DNA of 64,000 nt from Adiantum capillus-veneris (taxonomy: Eukaryota > Streptophyta > Polypodiopsida > Polypodiales > Pteridaceae), in contig CM043959.1 of the NCBI GenBank assembly GCA_014529385.2, positions 12,524,809-12,588,808 of the forward strand, written 5' to 3'. The notes beneath the pieces are model-generated. The model was not told the DNA's origin. It saw only the letters and a program-made list of their open reading frames with translations, and did no database searches. The translations under genes and the position numbers were made by a program. Of this stretch, positions 49,201 to 59,920 are shown piece after piece; the stretch's first letter is position 1, and the number at the start of each line of letters is the position of its first letter.

Positions 49201-49440
49201 TGTACATTGGCATCCTTTGGCCTTAAGTCCAAAGGATCTCTCATTACAATAAACGGAAACCTATGGCCCTTGAGCTTATACATTGGCATCCTTTGGCTCT
49301 AAGGCCAATGGAAACCTACGGCCCTTGAGCTTATACATTGGCATCATTTGGCCCTCAAGCCATAGGATCTCTCATTAGAATATAATCCAACCTATGGCCC
49401 TAGGTCCATATGGAGGCCTAGGTGTTAATGTAAAAGCTCT
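46300..49440. repeat. 3-kb palindrome-cored tandem array E
   Basis: Dozens of units contain CTATGGCCCTAGGGCCATAG, a perfect 20-base palindrome in its consensus, followed by GATCTCTCATTAGAATAGAG, or alternating with CCCTTGAGCTTATACATTGG and CATTCAAGGGCACCTACATG. Basic units are about 70-90 bp within a longer period of roughly 200-300 bp. The first few hundred bases (46300-46560) are a diverged edge with CCTACAATCTTGAGG motifs. No protein frame persists. Confidence 0.85.
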
Positions 49441-49449
49441 CAACAAAGA

Positions 49450-51013
49450 GCATGTATGCCATTCAATACGCTCGGTTGAGCAGTTTGTCCTAGTTTATGC
49501 TTGTAGAGTTTGCAGATTGTGGAGTTGTTTAATGCATACATGAGCATAACTATATACGCAAGTAGAGAGCAAACTAGCTCAAAACGCGTCCCACAAGAGA
49601 AATTGTCTGCATAAATCTTCAAAAACCTATGAAACATGTGACTAAGCTTGTATTGTAGCCACACAAGCATACAAAAATCCTCAATCCTACACGAGAGTGG
49701 GTACAAGAACACCAAAGTGTGTCCAAACTAACAAAACCTGTCAAAAGTGAGAGTAAACACTTGATCATTGTCAAAGTGGGAATATATCAACCACTGTACA
49801 AGATGGCATAACACTGCAAAATTTTATGGCGAGAAGACAACGAAAAACAAACAGAATCTCCTTTGCAAAATGAGTCAAAACTCAACCCAAATCACAAGCC
49901 AAACCATCAGAGAGCAAACTGCGAATACGCATAAAGCATGGCAAGAAATCTTGGAAAAAATCCGGTAGAGTTTCCCCTAGAAACTAAGCAAAAACTCAAA
50001 AAATCTCACCAAATACGCATGACAATAGACACTCTCAATAGCAAAATCCACAAGTGGTCTGCATGTAATGCCAAAAGCTTGGCAAATTGGCTCACTCTTG
50101 ATCGAGTAGCTCTATGGACGTTTACCTATCCAAAAAACACTACAAACCTGTAAACCTGCTGCCTACGAGCAATGGATAGCTCAAAATGTATCCGTATAAT
50201 GCATACATAGCATGAAACTGCACAAAACAGTGGTAAAAAAAGCTCTCTGAAAAGCCCCACACAGTCAAACAATGCGCATGAAACCGCATCCGGATGTGTA
50301 ACGATCAAAAAGTCACATCCCAAAGTATCACCTGCATCCAGAAAAACAAGGCGAATTCTCTCTCAAATAGCACCACAGTGTGCCATACATAGACAAAGAT
50401 ACAAAACTGCATCACTCTCTACACTGTAGGAATCAAACTACAAAATCTCGATATGTCGAGATTGTTAACATGCTGCTACAAAAAATTCAATGCTCAGTAT
50501 TTCAAAATCTAGATATAACCAGCACGTCCAGAACATGCTAAAACCCCAGGGTAGACTCCTGGATCACATGTATCCGAATCCGAGTGTGAGAGATATGCAA
50601 AAAACGTCCATTTTCGGCCCAAAAACGCAGCATAAACTTGCTACTGTTGCACCTGCTATAATTCAGAGCATAATTTCAGAAAATGGACATCACCATCGCA
50701 TCTAGAATGTGCTTAAACCCCCACCTAGACTCCTGGATCATATCCATCCAACTCTATGTGACGGAGATATACAAAAAACACTTTTTCGGGAGCCAAAAAC
50801 AACACAAACGAGCTGCAACACTTCTTGATTCTGCTCTTTTTCTGCAAAATTCAGCAATGTCTTGCTACACAAGCTCTACAAAAGCTAAATATACATGACT
50901 AAGCTAAAATCTGACACCGTCGAGCCGTATTCACCTCCGCCGAGCTCAAGCTGCCATAGCCAAGCTTTGTCGCTTCTGTCTCACCAGGAAGCCGTTGCAC
51001 GCATGTCGCCGAA
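49450..51013 (-). mobile_element. Leader/5' internal region of a decayed LTR element
   Basis: Minus-strand DNA downstream of the primer-binding site at 51014-51025. It has no recognisable gag, but a ~110-base block containing GATCCAGGAGTCTA and a preceding TTTTTTG-CATATCTC occurs twice (about 50490-50600 and 50690-50780), a common feature of retroelement leaders. Pol is absent from the window, so the element is truncated where array E begins. Confidence 0.45.
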
Positions 51014-51025
51014 GCTCTGATACCA
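51014..51025 (-). other. Primer-binding site for initiator tRNA-Met
   Basis: The minus strand reads TGGTATCAGAGC exactly. It is separated by two bases from the LTR end at 51028. Confidence 0.8.
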
Positions 51026-51027
51026 AT

Positions 51028-51275
51028 TGTGAGTGCACAAATGCAGTGCATGTGCGAAGAGTGAGAAGGGGAGAGAGAGAGAGATAGAGTACACAGGATG
51101 TGGGTGGAGTTCCCAAACCTCACTCTATGAGCACAATGTGAGAGTGAGTGAGAGCTCCTTATTCTTCATATGTATAAAGAATAAAGAGATGAATGTGGGA
51201 GGTCGGACACTAGCCGACAGACACGGGCAAAGCACGGTGAGGCACACTGCCTTTACCTAAGAATCACTGGGACAC
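51028..51275 (-). mobile_element. 5' LTR of the decayed minus-strand LTR element
   Basis: On the plus strand the LTR begins TGTGAGTGCAC next to the primer site and probably ends near ACACA at 51275. It contains a GA microsatellite (51070-51087) and, on the minus strand, a TTATACATATG promoter-like stretch. The far end is inferred only from where gene X begins. Confidence 0.5.
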
Positions 51276-51279
51276 ACAA

Positions 51280-52480
51280 GAGGAGGATGATAGCAGTCAC
51301 TGTTCGGTCACTAGTGACGAGTTGGTGCAACCACCAAGTGGTGTTTTGTGTGTTTCAGAAGCTGTTCAATTGCCAAAGAGATCTTTGCCAACAAATGTGA
51401 TCCCTACCATCCCCATCGGTGATCATCATTATGTAATGCTTAATGAAATCATGCAATTGTTTGACTTGAGAGAGGATTACTACCTTCTTATAGTTGCTCA
51501 AAATCTACAAGAGGATGACAGTATAATTGACTCTATCAATGACAAGTATTATGTCGTGGATTCTCATGTAACAACGGATGAGTTTATCAAACCTACATAG
51601 GGCACTAGCAATGATATACAAAGATGAAGCTGCATGTGCCATGTTACTTCTAACGAAGTCGAAGTTCAGGGCGGTACAGGAAAGGATTGAATCACAGAGA
51701 TGGGAAGAATTGCTCCATCAACGACATTGACGCCTTCTTCATCCTCTTACAAATGAGAGTACACTTGACTTATGGAATGTTGCATTACTCAAAGAAGATA
51801 AAAATCAGAAGGTATACTACTGTGTACATATTTTTTTGCTTCCCTGTATGAGAGTTTCATATGTATATATCAACACTTGGCTTTTGTTTCTCGTAGCTCA
51901 TAGTCTATGATGATAAGTTCATTCCTTGTCCCTGTGGACGAGGTAAAGGAGACTTGGGAAAGAATTCCTCCCTTGTTCAATACTTGGAGAATTTGAACGC
52001 CTCAAACTTTTTCTGCTTTCATTTTAGCTTCTCCAAGGACAATGCTAAATTCCCTCTTTTTGTATTGAAGACACTCTCAAGATATCTAGGAGTCAATGCC
52101 ATCAATGTAGACAAGGTGATGCTGCTAGACAAGTAAGCAATGGTCTCAATTTTTGGTGTAGGGCCTGGCATGTATGGCCTGCGCAATCGCTACTTTTTGT
52201 CACATGCTGTGTATGGTCTAACTTGTGGAATCACAAACCCACGCTAGTTGCCACAATATGGAAAACATGATCTACTGAAACAAAAGCAACCAATCATTCA
52301 ACTTATAGAACAGGCCTCGCAGGTTGAGGCATCTGAGGAGATTCAATTGCTCGACCTCAACATGCTTGCGACGGATATTGATGAAGAAACGTGTCATTCA
52401 AAGAGACCAAGGAACGAGGAATAGGGACCTTCAAATAAGGAAAAGAGGCCAGAATATTTTGTATCATTTCCAGATGACTA
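51280..52480 (+). pseudogene. Unidentified gene X, two exons visible
   Basis: The first piece starts with an acidic EEDDSSHCSVTSDEL at about 51281 and continues open through 51600, with IGDHHYVMLNEIMQLFDL and DSINDKYYVVDSHVTTDEF. A shifted frame continues to donor AAG/GTATAC at 51812. The next exon begins after TTTCTCGTAG at 51897 with LIVYDDKFIPCPCGRGKGD, LGVNAINVDKVMLLDK, and after stops AVYGLTCGI, IQLLDLNMLATDIDEE and RPEYFVSFPDD, ending near 52480. No family is recognised. A retroelement LTR abuts its 5' side and convergent gene Y begins 240 bases beyond its end. The two splice sites and the coherent reading argue for a real, decayed gene. Confidence 0.45.
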
Positions 52481-52720
52481 GAAATAAATAGAATGTATTT
52501 GTTTTATGCATTAAAGTTAGATTGATTATGGAACAATGTCTTGCAATGTACTTTTTTGCAACCATCATTCACATTATGAAAAGTTGAAATGATAGAGTAT
52601 CAATGTCTTGCCGCATTTTTAATTTTGTTGCAACCATCATTCACAATATGAAAAGTTGAAATTACATCGATTCTTCTAGATACATTAAGTTTAATGTTTG
52701 GATCTTGCTACGGCTGAGAG

Positions 52721-55457
52721 TTATGGCATAACTTGCAACGGTGTTGTCCAAACCCTTCCCACACGCTGTTTTTGTAGCTGCCAATCCGCATGTTGTGTAG
52801 CTGCAGACAATAACTCCCATATCTCCTTTCTGCACCGTTTTTTGGTTAATCTCACCGCATGGCCAATTTGACTTTGTTTGACTTATTCCTTGCGATGTAA
52901 CATGTGCATTAGTTTTCGAAACGTCCATTGGTGTAGCTCCTCTAAGCTATTTGCTTTGTCCGCACACCTCCATGTCGAGTGTGACTAAAATAACCAGTAC
53001 GAGCTTGGTAGTGGGTTTTTGTGTAGCCCAAGCTGCCATATTGCCTTGCAAACCAAGGCATGTGCCCGGCATGTGATTACAGATAATGTGTTGCACACAA
53101 AGCATGCAGACATTATAAGGATGAGTATTTGCAATTCAAAAGATTATCATGTCATCAAACCAATTACAATACCATATAGTGACTATTTGTCCACGCACTT
53201 ATGAATATCTTGTGGAAGGTCTCCACAGCTTCTTGGAATTTTGTATAGTCGCCATCAGTCCATGAGTTCAAATCGCAGAACTTGAATATTGCATCCAAGG
53301 TTTTCTATACCTTCGCTTTGCGAGTCCTTGTTGCACTATTGTTTGCATGGTCAACAACATTGTGCAGATTTTTTCACATGTTGTATCTTAATGCTTTTGT
53401 TTCTTGTGCACTTTGGCTTTTGCATTGTCGTCCAGCTGTGGACACTGAAAGGAAGAGTCGAACTTTCACACCACCAATGGACAGCTTCTTTGGAACATCC
53501 CGACCATATTTTGATCTCTTCTCATCCTACTCTATCTTAACATGTCCTCTGTGCAAACCCATTTCTAAGAAGGCCGTATCTAAGGCTGAGATTGCCCTTT
53601 GCTTCACAGAGAGAGGTCGAGTGGTCCAGGCAAAACAGATGTAGAGAAATATTAGTTTTTCTATTATTCTACAAAGTGCATGCATTGTGCATATGTGTAC
53701 TCTAGATAGTGGGATATCCAAAATGGGTCGAAAGTTAGGGTCGCGTAGATGCCTATCTGGAGCTCTTCTCCAAAATGGTTTGTGAAGGATGTGAACCCCT
53801 CCCATGCAATATAGCAAGGATTTTTCTTATTGCTCCTTTGGAAACGTCTTACATGCATTTCAAGATTTTTAGGTCTCCAGCCATGTGCCACTCTCCATTG
53901 TAGGTTCCCATGCCCTCCACATCCAATTTCTTTCCATTTCTCTGTTCGTTTATTGTTTCTGGTATGTTTGTTTGATAAAAAACCCATTCCGATATATCAA
54001 AGTTCTCAATGGGCACTTGAACGGATAATTTTGAAATTTTTATAATGCACATTCGAAAGCATTCAGCTGAAACATAACGATAAATTATCTTAAACATAAC
54101 TTCTACGCACCTTGAACGTCGCAAGAAGGAAAATGTTGTGCTCAGATTGCACACTAAAGTTTTGAGGATCATCTGGTCCAATGCTTGCATCCAAAGCTCT
54201 ATTCATAAGTGTGATTGTGACTCGCTCAACCTTTGTCTCCTTTATAAGCTCACACTCATCTAGCTTGATGAAAAACTTCAGGACGTTGTTGCACTCTTTA
54301 GGAGTAACATTGAACAATTGCACAATGTATGATTGCACCGCGATCATATCATAAGAAATATTGTTATTATTGTCATAGACCATTTCTTCTCCTTTTGGCG
54401 ATTTGTATCTCGATTCAATGTGGAAAGGAATTCCCAGCTTTTGAGGCACCTCCTTGCTGACTTCCCGTCTTGTTTTTTAAATAGAGAAAGGGTTTGGAAG
54501 TAGCGTGTGCTTGATGCGGAAATTTTTGACCTGTCTTTGCACAGACCTAGGTAAGAGGAGTTAGGAATCAAAACCCTTTTCTAGTGGAAGAGCGGTGCAA
54601 ATGATGCAAAACCCTTTTCTAGTGGAACAACACTGCAAATGATGCTACATACTTGAAAAAGGCAGTATATCCCTTATTGGATATACCAAATTCATCCAAA
54701 ATTGATTGAATGTCCTGTGCATATAGTTGGTTCTCCTGTAAAAGGCTGTTAAGCTGTTTAGCAACGATCTTACCATAGCGCCTATCATCCAAGAGACCAG
54801 CTACGTTTTTGCGATTCATTATGAGCCCGTAATGGGCCGAGGAGGTGGTTGTGTTGTGCTCCACTTCCTTGTTAGGGTGAAGCAAAGATCTACGCAAGCA
54901 TGTTAACAGTAAGAGATGTGAGAGTTTATATATATAAACCTAAGAAGGATAGATGCACTCACTTGATGGCTTGCACTCTTTTCTTGATTCCTCCCGATCC
55001 AACTTTCAAGTTCTCGATGTCTCTTAGTTTTCTTTCTCTTTGGTGAAGACCTAGTGCTATTTTTTTTTCTCTAAGTTGTTGTGTAAGCTCCATGATGGTC
55101 TCCTTGCTTCCATCAACCTGTTGAGCACATTGAACAACTTTCTGGTGTAAGCGGACATTCTCTCCGTATACAATATCTCTCTCTTGTTGCAAAACGTCAT
55201 TTCTTGTAGTCAATTGCTTAGTGTAGCCCATAGATGCCATGGTGGCCATCTCCGACATAGTTCACTAAGGATGTAATATCCTTAAAAGGTGGAGTGAAGT
55301 TTGTGACGAGATGCTTTGGATACATTCTGTCGTCCAGCCAAAGGTCCACATTTTTCATGCCCTGCGATCTTAAGTTCTGCTTTGAAGCTTTAGAAAGCAG
55401 TTGCTGTTTGTTTTTCTTGCAGAGGGGTTCATACTCTCGTGAGAGCTCTATGTGCAT
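52721..55457 (-). pseudogene. Decayed gene Y, uncharacterised transposon-like family
   Basis: Starting at ATG 55457: LSREYEPLCKKNKQQLLSKA, VDLWLDDRMYP, FTPPFKDITSLVNY; then a shift into a coiled-coil-like stretch (55258-54959) with RDIVYGENVRLHQKVVQC and MELTQQLREKK. The next exon, after TTGCGTAG (near 54892), has NRKNVAGLLDDRRYGKIV and IQSILDEFGIS. Then IAVQSYIVQLFNVTPKEC, ERVTITLMNRALD and FSVQSEHNIFLLATFK with donor GTGCGT; then ISEWVFYQTNIPE, EWHMAGDLKILKCM and KKNPCYIAW; FCDLNSWTDGDYTKFQEA; GHMPWFARQYGSL, THYQARTGYFSHTRHGG; and LEELHQWTFRKLMHMLHRKE to a stop at 52721. Five or more frameshifts and several stops. The G-D-x-K-x-L ... C motif recalls large uncharacterised proteins of non-seed plants and animals; function unknown. 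Confidence 0.5.
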
Positions 55458-55734
55458 GTGATATACATCTATTCTATTCCTCGTAGAAGTTTTTTTGTGG
55501 AGAAGCTACAAGTGTCGATTGAGACATGACTGATCAATACTGTGTGCAGAAGGAGGTGGGGACGATAGAAGAATGGCAATTTGAATACCATGCGCACGTG
55601 AGAGAGTGCGGGAGGGAATGGGGGGGAAGAAGGAGGAGAGGAAACAGAGGTTAGTTTTAGAAAATGCAAAAGATTGAGATATTCGGCATTGAATTCAGTA
55701 GCCACTACGCACAGTGAAGTGTTTTCATGACTGG

Positions 55735-55935
55735 AATACTTTTTAGGTTTTTTAATAAACATACCTTGCATGAATAAGATATCTAGATTTTAGAAAACAT
55801 AGTACAAGTACAGTAGCTCGGGAAAATAAAAGAGTATAAATATATTAAAAATGTGTTGCTCGGCTAGGTGGGCAACCATATGCTCAAATGTGGTGTTCAA
55901 CTAGGTGGGAAATTGTATGCTCAAATGGCCAAACA
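55735..55935 (-). mobile_element. 3' LTR of old LTR element, family A
   Basis: On the minus strand the LTR starts TGTTTGGCCATTTGAGC at 55935 after the purine tract AAAGGGGGGAG (55936-55948). It matches the LTR starting at 34910 for about 200 bases. A ~38-base duplication with CACCTAG and GCTCAAATG lies inside (55857-55930). The LTR end is not resolved. Confidence 0.65.
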
Positions 55936-56109
55936 CTCCCCCCTTTCTAGCTTGTGTTGTCCCTTGGCACAACCATGTACAATCTAGTCAATTAGGGTTG
56001 TCTACGGGTTTGTCTTCAAGGCTAGTCTTTACTTTGAAATTGATTTGTAGTTGATGACATGCCCCCCTTTCTTGAGTGATTTATATATGCTATGTTCATG
56101 AGTTGGGCT
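55936..56109 (-). mobile_element. Old LTR element family A, internal part left of the copia insertion
   Basis: Matches 34770-34909 in reverse orientation and stops exactly at the copia LTR (56110). Its other half resumes at 59219. The last five bases GGGCT (56105-56109) are the target duplication. Confidence 0.7.
56105..56109. repeat. Left target duplication GGGCT
   Basis: Five bases directly before the LTR start TGTTAGG. Identical to 59219-59223. Confidence 0.9.
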
Positions 56110-56627
56110 TGTTAGGAAATAAGACGTAGCTAAATAGATTTTTGAGTAGATTACTTAATGGAGAGAGATAGATTTCACACACAAGAGATTATAGAGTAGA
56201 GAGAGAGAGAGAGTACACACGATATACGTGGTTCACGCAATGTGGGCTACGTCCACGGGAAAGCAGCCACTCAATGGCTTTAGCACTTCAAAAGAAGAAG
56301 TAGTTTACAAAGAGATTAAACCCTTGATAGAGCTCCCGCCTTGCTTCACTCTCACCACCTCACACTCACCTTGTTGCATTAACTTCACACTATGAAATGT
56401 GTGTAGAAATGACCTCCTTTTATAGGCCAAAAGGGTTGCCCTCTCTTATGAGAGACAGCCATGTGTAGCCGTCCTTGTGTGAATAAGCCAATCCGCCCAT
56501 GTGTGGCCGCCCTTGAGAAGACAAGTCCGCTTTTGAATTCGGCCACCGGCCACCGGTCATTGACTTCCGGCCACCGGCCATCGGCCATTGACTACCGGCC
56601 ACCGGCTAACCGACCGATTGTTTTCCG
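56110..56627 (-). repeat. 3' LTR of copia 1, truncated
   Basis: Nearly identical to 58451-58997. Differences include a shorter GA tract, an added AGA triplet near 56300 and absence of a ~15-base segment present at 58848-58862. It contains the tandem CCGGCCACCGG-type GC-rich block. Frames encoding repeated WPVAGGR-like peptides come from that block and are not genes. Confidence 0.85.
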
Positions 56628-56629
56628 AC

Positions 56630-58377
56630 TACTTTCCAACCGCCGGCCTTGGGGTTGAGGTGTCCTTGGGGTTGTCCTTTGCCTCCGAATGCCATTGCTA
56701 GCACAAAATCTTTCAAAAGCTTGGCTGCAATATTCGCCTCCATTGTCGGATCTGAGGCATTTAACCTTGGTACCTGTTTCATTCTCCACAAAAGGCTTTC
56801 CACCTTTGAAATATGGAAAATACATCGGATTTATTCTTCATGACATAATTCCATGTTTTTCTAGTCGCATCGTCTATGAATGTTACATAGTACAATGAGC
56901 CACCAAGTGATGGTGTACTTGCAGGACCCCAAACATCAGAATGAACCAACTCAAGTTTTTTATTTTTTCTTTCATTTTGTGATTTTTGAAATTTTACCCT
57001 CTTTTGTTTACCATACACACAATCTTCACAGAACTCTAAGTCCACTTCTTTCAAACCTGGTAGAAGCTTCTTTGTTTGAAGGATTTGCATTCCTTTGGCA
57101 CTCATATGTCCAAGTTGGTAGTGCCACACCGCACTGTCAACTTCTGTAGTTGCTGCACAAGCTGAAGGTTGCGTGCAAACAGTACACAAGTAAAGTGTAT
57201 CAACTTTTTCTCCCTTGGCAACCACCAAAGATCCCTTTGAGATCTTCCACCGTTTGTTTCCGAATGCAATGTTGTGACCTTCATCGTCCAACTGTCCTGT
57301 AGAGATCAAATTTTTGCGAAGAGAAGGAACATGCCTAACATCTTTAAGCTTCCATTCATTTTCGTTAGCAGTTTTGACAGAAACTGTACCTTTGCCGACA
57401 ATCTCACAAGCTTCATCATCTCCCAAGTATACATACACAAAATTACCTTTGGTGTAGTCTTGGAAATGTTGCTTGTGTGGTGTCGCATGGAATGAAGCCC
57501 CGGAATCTACTATCCAGGAATTAGACACATTGTCTAATGAGAGAATTAGAGCATCTTGCTCTACTTTACCTGCCACATTGGCCTCCGATGTTGGCTTGTT
57601 GTCTTGAGACTCTGTCTCCTTCTTCTTCTTGGACCAGCAATCCTTCTTGACGTGGCCCTTCTTGCCGCAGTTCCAACATTCAAGAACTAAATTTGTGCGT
57701 GACTTGCTCCGCCTTGAGCGATCACGACCCTTTTGGTTTTTGAACCTCTCCTTAGGCCTTCCTCTTGTTTCCACTGATAGTGCAACACTTGATGATTCTC
57801 CTGTGCTTCTCCTTCACATTTCCTCGCTTAGGAGAACACCCACAACATCATCAAACTTAAGAGTATTTGTGCCAGAGATAGAATTACTTACAGCCATCAC
57901 AAGGCTGTCCCAACTATCCGGTAGAGATGATAGTATAAGGAGAGCTCGCACTTCGTCATCGAAATTGATTTTCACTGATCGAAGTTGACTTATATTTGTG
58001 TTAAAGTCATTTAGGTGTTCTGCAACTGAACCATTCTCTGCCATCTTTAGATTGAACAAGCGCTTCATAAGAAATACCTTATTGGATGCTGATGGTTTCT
58101 CGTAGAAGTCATCAAGTGATTTCATCAAGTCCTCCGTGGTCTTCATCTCCGAAACATTGAAGGCCACCGTTGACGCCAAGCTTAACCAGATTGTTCCCAG
58201 TGCCTTTCGATCAAGGACAATCCATGCTTCATCTGCCATTGTTGCGGGCTTCTTCGCAAGGCCGCCTAGTGGCAAATAGAGGTCCTTCTGGTAGAGATAG
58301 TCTTCAATCTGCATCTTCCAATGTTGGTAGTTTTTGCCATTGAACTTCTCAATCTTGAGCTTCCCTTCCTCCGCCAT
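56630..58377 (-). pseudogene. copia 1 gag-pol, truncated in integrase
   Basis: Gag starts at ATG 58377 (MAEEGKLKIEKFNGKNYQHWK, here without its last residue counted) and carries the UBN2-type Gag domain. A TGA near 57815 follows LLSEEM, where CGA is likely ancestral. The frame continues 57774-56779 with a zinc knuckle CWNCGKKGHVKKDC, protease active site IVDSGASFHATP, integrase zinc motif HYQLGHMSAKG...CEDCVYGK and the first catalytic Asp in LVHSDVWGP. One extra T near 56800 shifts the frame, after which CLRSDNGGEYC holds the second Asp. The reading then breaks after PRTPQ into LTR sequence, losing the catalytic Glu and all of RT and RNase H. It cannot move itself. Confidence 0.9.
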
Positions 58378-58436
58378 AACTCCCACTCAATTCAAGGAAT
58401 CCTTTCCTTGAGATAATTTAGCTACGAGCAAACCTT

Positions 58437-58448
58437 GCTCTGATACCA
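58437..58448 (-). other. copia 1 primer-binding site (tRNA-Met)
   Basis: The minus strand reads TGGTATCAGAGC, an exact initiator tRNA-Met match, two bases from the LTR end at 58451. Confidence 0.95.
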
Positions 58449-58450
58449 GT

Positions 58451-58534
58451 TGTTAGGAAATAAGACGTAGCTAAATAGATTTTTGAGTAGATTACTTAAT
58501 GAGAGAGATAGATTTCACACACAAGAGATTATAG

Positions 58535-58575
<41 letters not shown>

Positions 58576-59218
58576 CACGATATACGTGGTTCACCCAATG
58601 TGGGCTACGTCCACGGGAAAGCAGCCACTCAATGGCTTTAGCACTTCAAAAGAAGTAGTTTACAAAGGGATTAAACCCTTGATAGAGCTCCCGCCTTGCT
58701 TCACTCTCACCACCTCACACTCACCTTGTTGCATTAACTTCACACTATGAAATGTGTGTAGAAATGGCCTCCTTTTATAGGCCAAAAGGGTTGCCCTCTC
58801 TTATAAGAGACAGCCATGTGTAGCCGTCCTTGTGCGAATAAGTCCAAATCGGACCCTCCAATCCGCCCATGTGTGGCCGCCCTTGAGAAGACAAGTCCGC
58901 TTTTGAATTTGGCCACTGGCCACCGGCCATTGACTTCTGACCACCGGCCATCGACCATTGACTACCGGCCACCGGCTAATCGACCGGTTGTTTTCCGGTC
59001 ACCGTCCGGCCATAATATTCCGACGAAAAGGAATATTCCGGCGAAAAAAAAGTCTCGAGGGCCTCTAAAGTTGCCCCTGATTCCTGTCCGTGAAAATTTT
59101 GGTTTCCGGTGAGTGATTTTCCTTCACGCACGATGGATTCTCCTCATAATGGGGGCCTTACAAATGTGCGCTTTTACCACAGAAAATTACAAGGGTAAAT
59201 CAGGCTCCATACTTAACA
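58451..59218 (-). repeat. 5' LTR of copia 1, complete
   Basis: 768 bp with TG...CA ends. On its own strand a TATAAAAGGAGG promoter-like box lies at about 58773-58784. It has a GA tract at 58539-58571 and GC-rich CCGGCCACCGG tandem units at 58910-58980. The U3 part 58998-59218 has no counterpart in the damaged 3' LTR. Confidence 0.9.
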
Positions 59219-59223
59219 GGGCT
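59219..59223. repeat. Right target duplication GGGCT
   Basis: Follows LTR end TTAACA; equals 56105-56109. Confidence 0.9.
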
Positions 59224-59714
59224 TTGATTTTTTAGGCAATTTTTTATTTTGTTGCACTTCTTCTTTTCGTTGCCACTTTTGGCAGTGAAGATGGCTATTG
59301 GTGTTGCATGCATTTTTGGAAACTGTGCCTCTTTGGGTGGTTGGCTTTATGATAATTCTTGCCAATGGGTTTCATTGCAATGTGAGTCCTTTGAAATATT
59401 TTTGCACTATGTATGCTCCTTATGATTTTTGCTGATAGTTCTCTTGATGAATTTGTCATTGCTTGTCTCTTGTTCTCGTATGCCACTCTTTGATTGTCCA
59501 TTGTTTAATGGAGCTTTGTTGTTTTCCTTGAAGATAAGAGTTTCTCTTGAAAAGAATATTTGAGACCTGTAGCTATTGCTTTGATTCTTTGACAATCGAT
59601 AAGCAATTTCCTTATTGGTAGTAGCTGATATAGAAGGAATAGATACAAGAGGATAGTGATGAGTGTTTCTAGATTAGGGTCTAAGACTTGGATGACCAAA
59701 GGGAAAAAACCCGA
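59224..59714 (-). mobile_element. Old LTR element family A/B, internal part right of copia 1
   Basis: 59224-59590 matches 34424-34780 in reverse; 59572-59714 matches repeat B (13440-13610) in reverse. This shows that A and B are adjacent parts of one element family. It is interrupted on its right by copia 2. The short minus-strand frames here are decayed and unrecognised. Confidence 0.65.
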
Positions 59715-59906
59715 TGTTGGGGTATAAAGCCCAATGTGGTCGCCCAGGTAAGTGGGCGGGCCGCCAGGTATGTACACATATTCTTTTGTAAAAACCTAAT
59801 AAGAACTCACTATGCTCTACACATGACAGTAGAGAGAGTTCACCATATCGTCGTGCTCTTCTTCTCGCACACTCTCTCGCGTCACACTTCCGTTCATACT
59901 CCTTCA
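59715..59906 (+). repeat. Putative 5' LTR of copia 2
   Basis: Begins TGTTGGGGTATAAAGCCC where similarity to repeat B ends, and finishes CCTTCA before AC and the primer site: 192 bp with TG...CA ends. The start is inferred from the break in homology; some faint similarity to repeat B continues past it, so it could be a little off. Confidence 0.6.
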
Positions 59907-59908
59907 AC

Positions 59909-59920
59909 TGGTATCAGAGC
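59909..59920 (+). other. copia 2 primer-binding site (tRNA-Met)
   Basis: TGGTATCAGAGC, an exact match to the initiator tRNA-Met 3' end complement. Confidence 0.95.

Larger units (their letters stand above)
56110..59218 (-). mobile_element. Ty1-copia element 1, internally deleted
   Basis: Minus-oriented. The right-hand (5') LTR is complete at 58451-59218 (768 bp), with ends TGTTAAG and CCTAACA on its own strand. The left-hand (3') LTR starts at 56110 but its match ends near 56627, directly fused to the integrase gene. GGGCT flanks both sides (56105-56109, 59219-59223). The reverse transcriptase, RNase H, polypurine tract and U3 start are missing, so a deletion removed one contiguous block after insertion. 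The element sits within an older LTR element whose uninterrupted relative is at 34.4 kb. Confidence 0.9.

Noticed and set aside
26990-49440. CRISPR-like interpretation of the tandem arrays
   Set aside because: Units are contiguous and degenerate, without identical repeats separated by unique spacers, and the setting is a plant nuclear genome.
46300-49440. Centromeric satellite
   Set aside because: Only 3 kb, irregular period and flanked by gene fragments; nothing ties it to a centromere.
53282-53817. Plus- and minus-strand frames of 83-120 codons with Cys-rich text
   Set aside because: They overlap the coherent minus-strand reading of gene Y in other frames; shadow frames.
56385-56658. Frames with repeated WPVAGGR-like peptides, also at 58740-59112
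   Set aside because: Produced by the GC-rich tandem block within the copia 1 LTRs; occurs in both LTRs outside the coding region.
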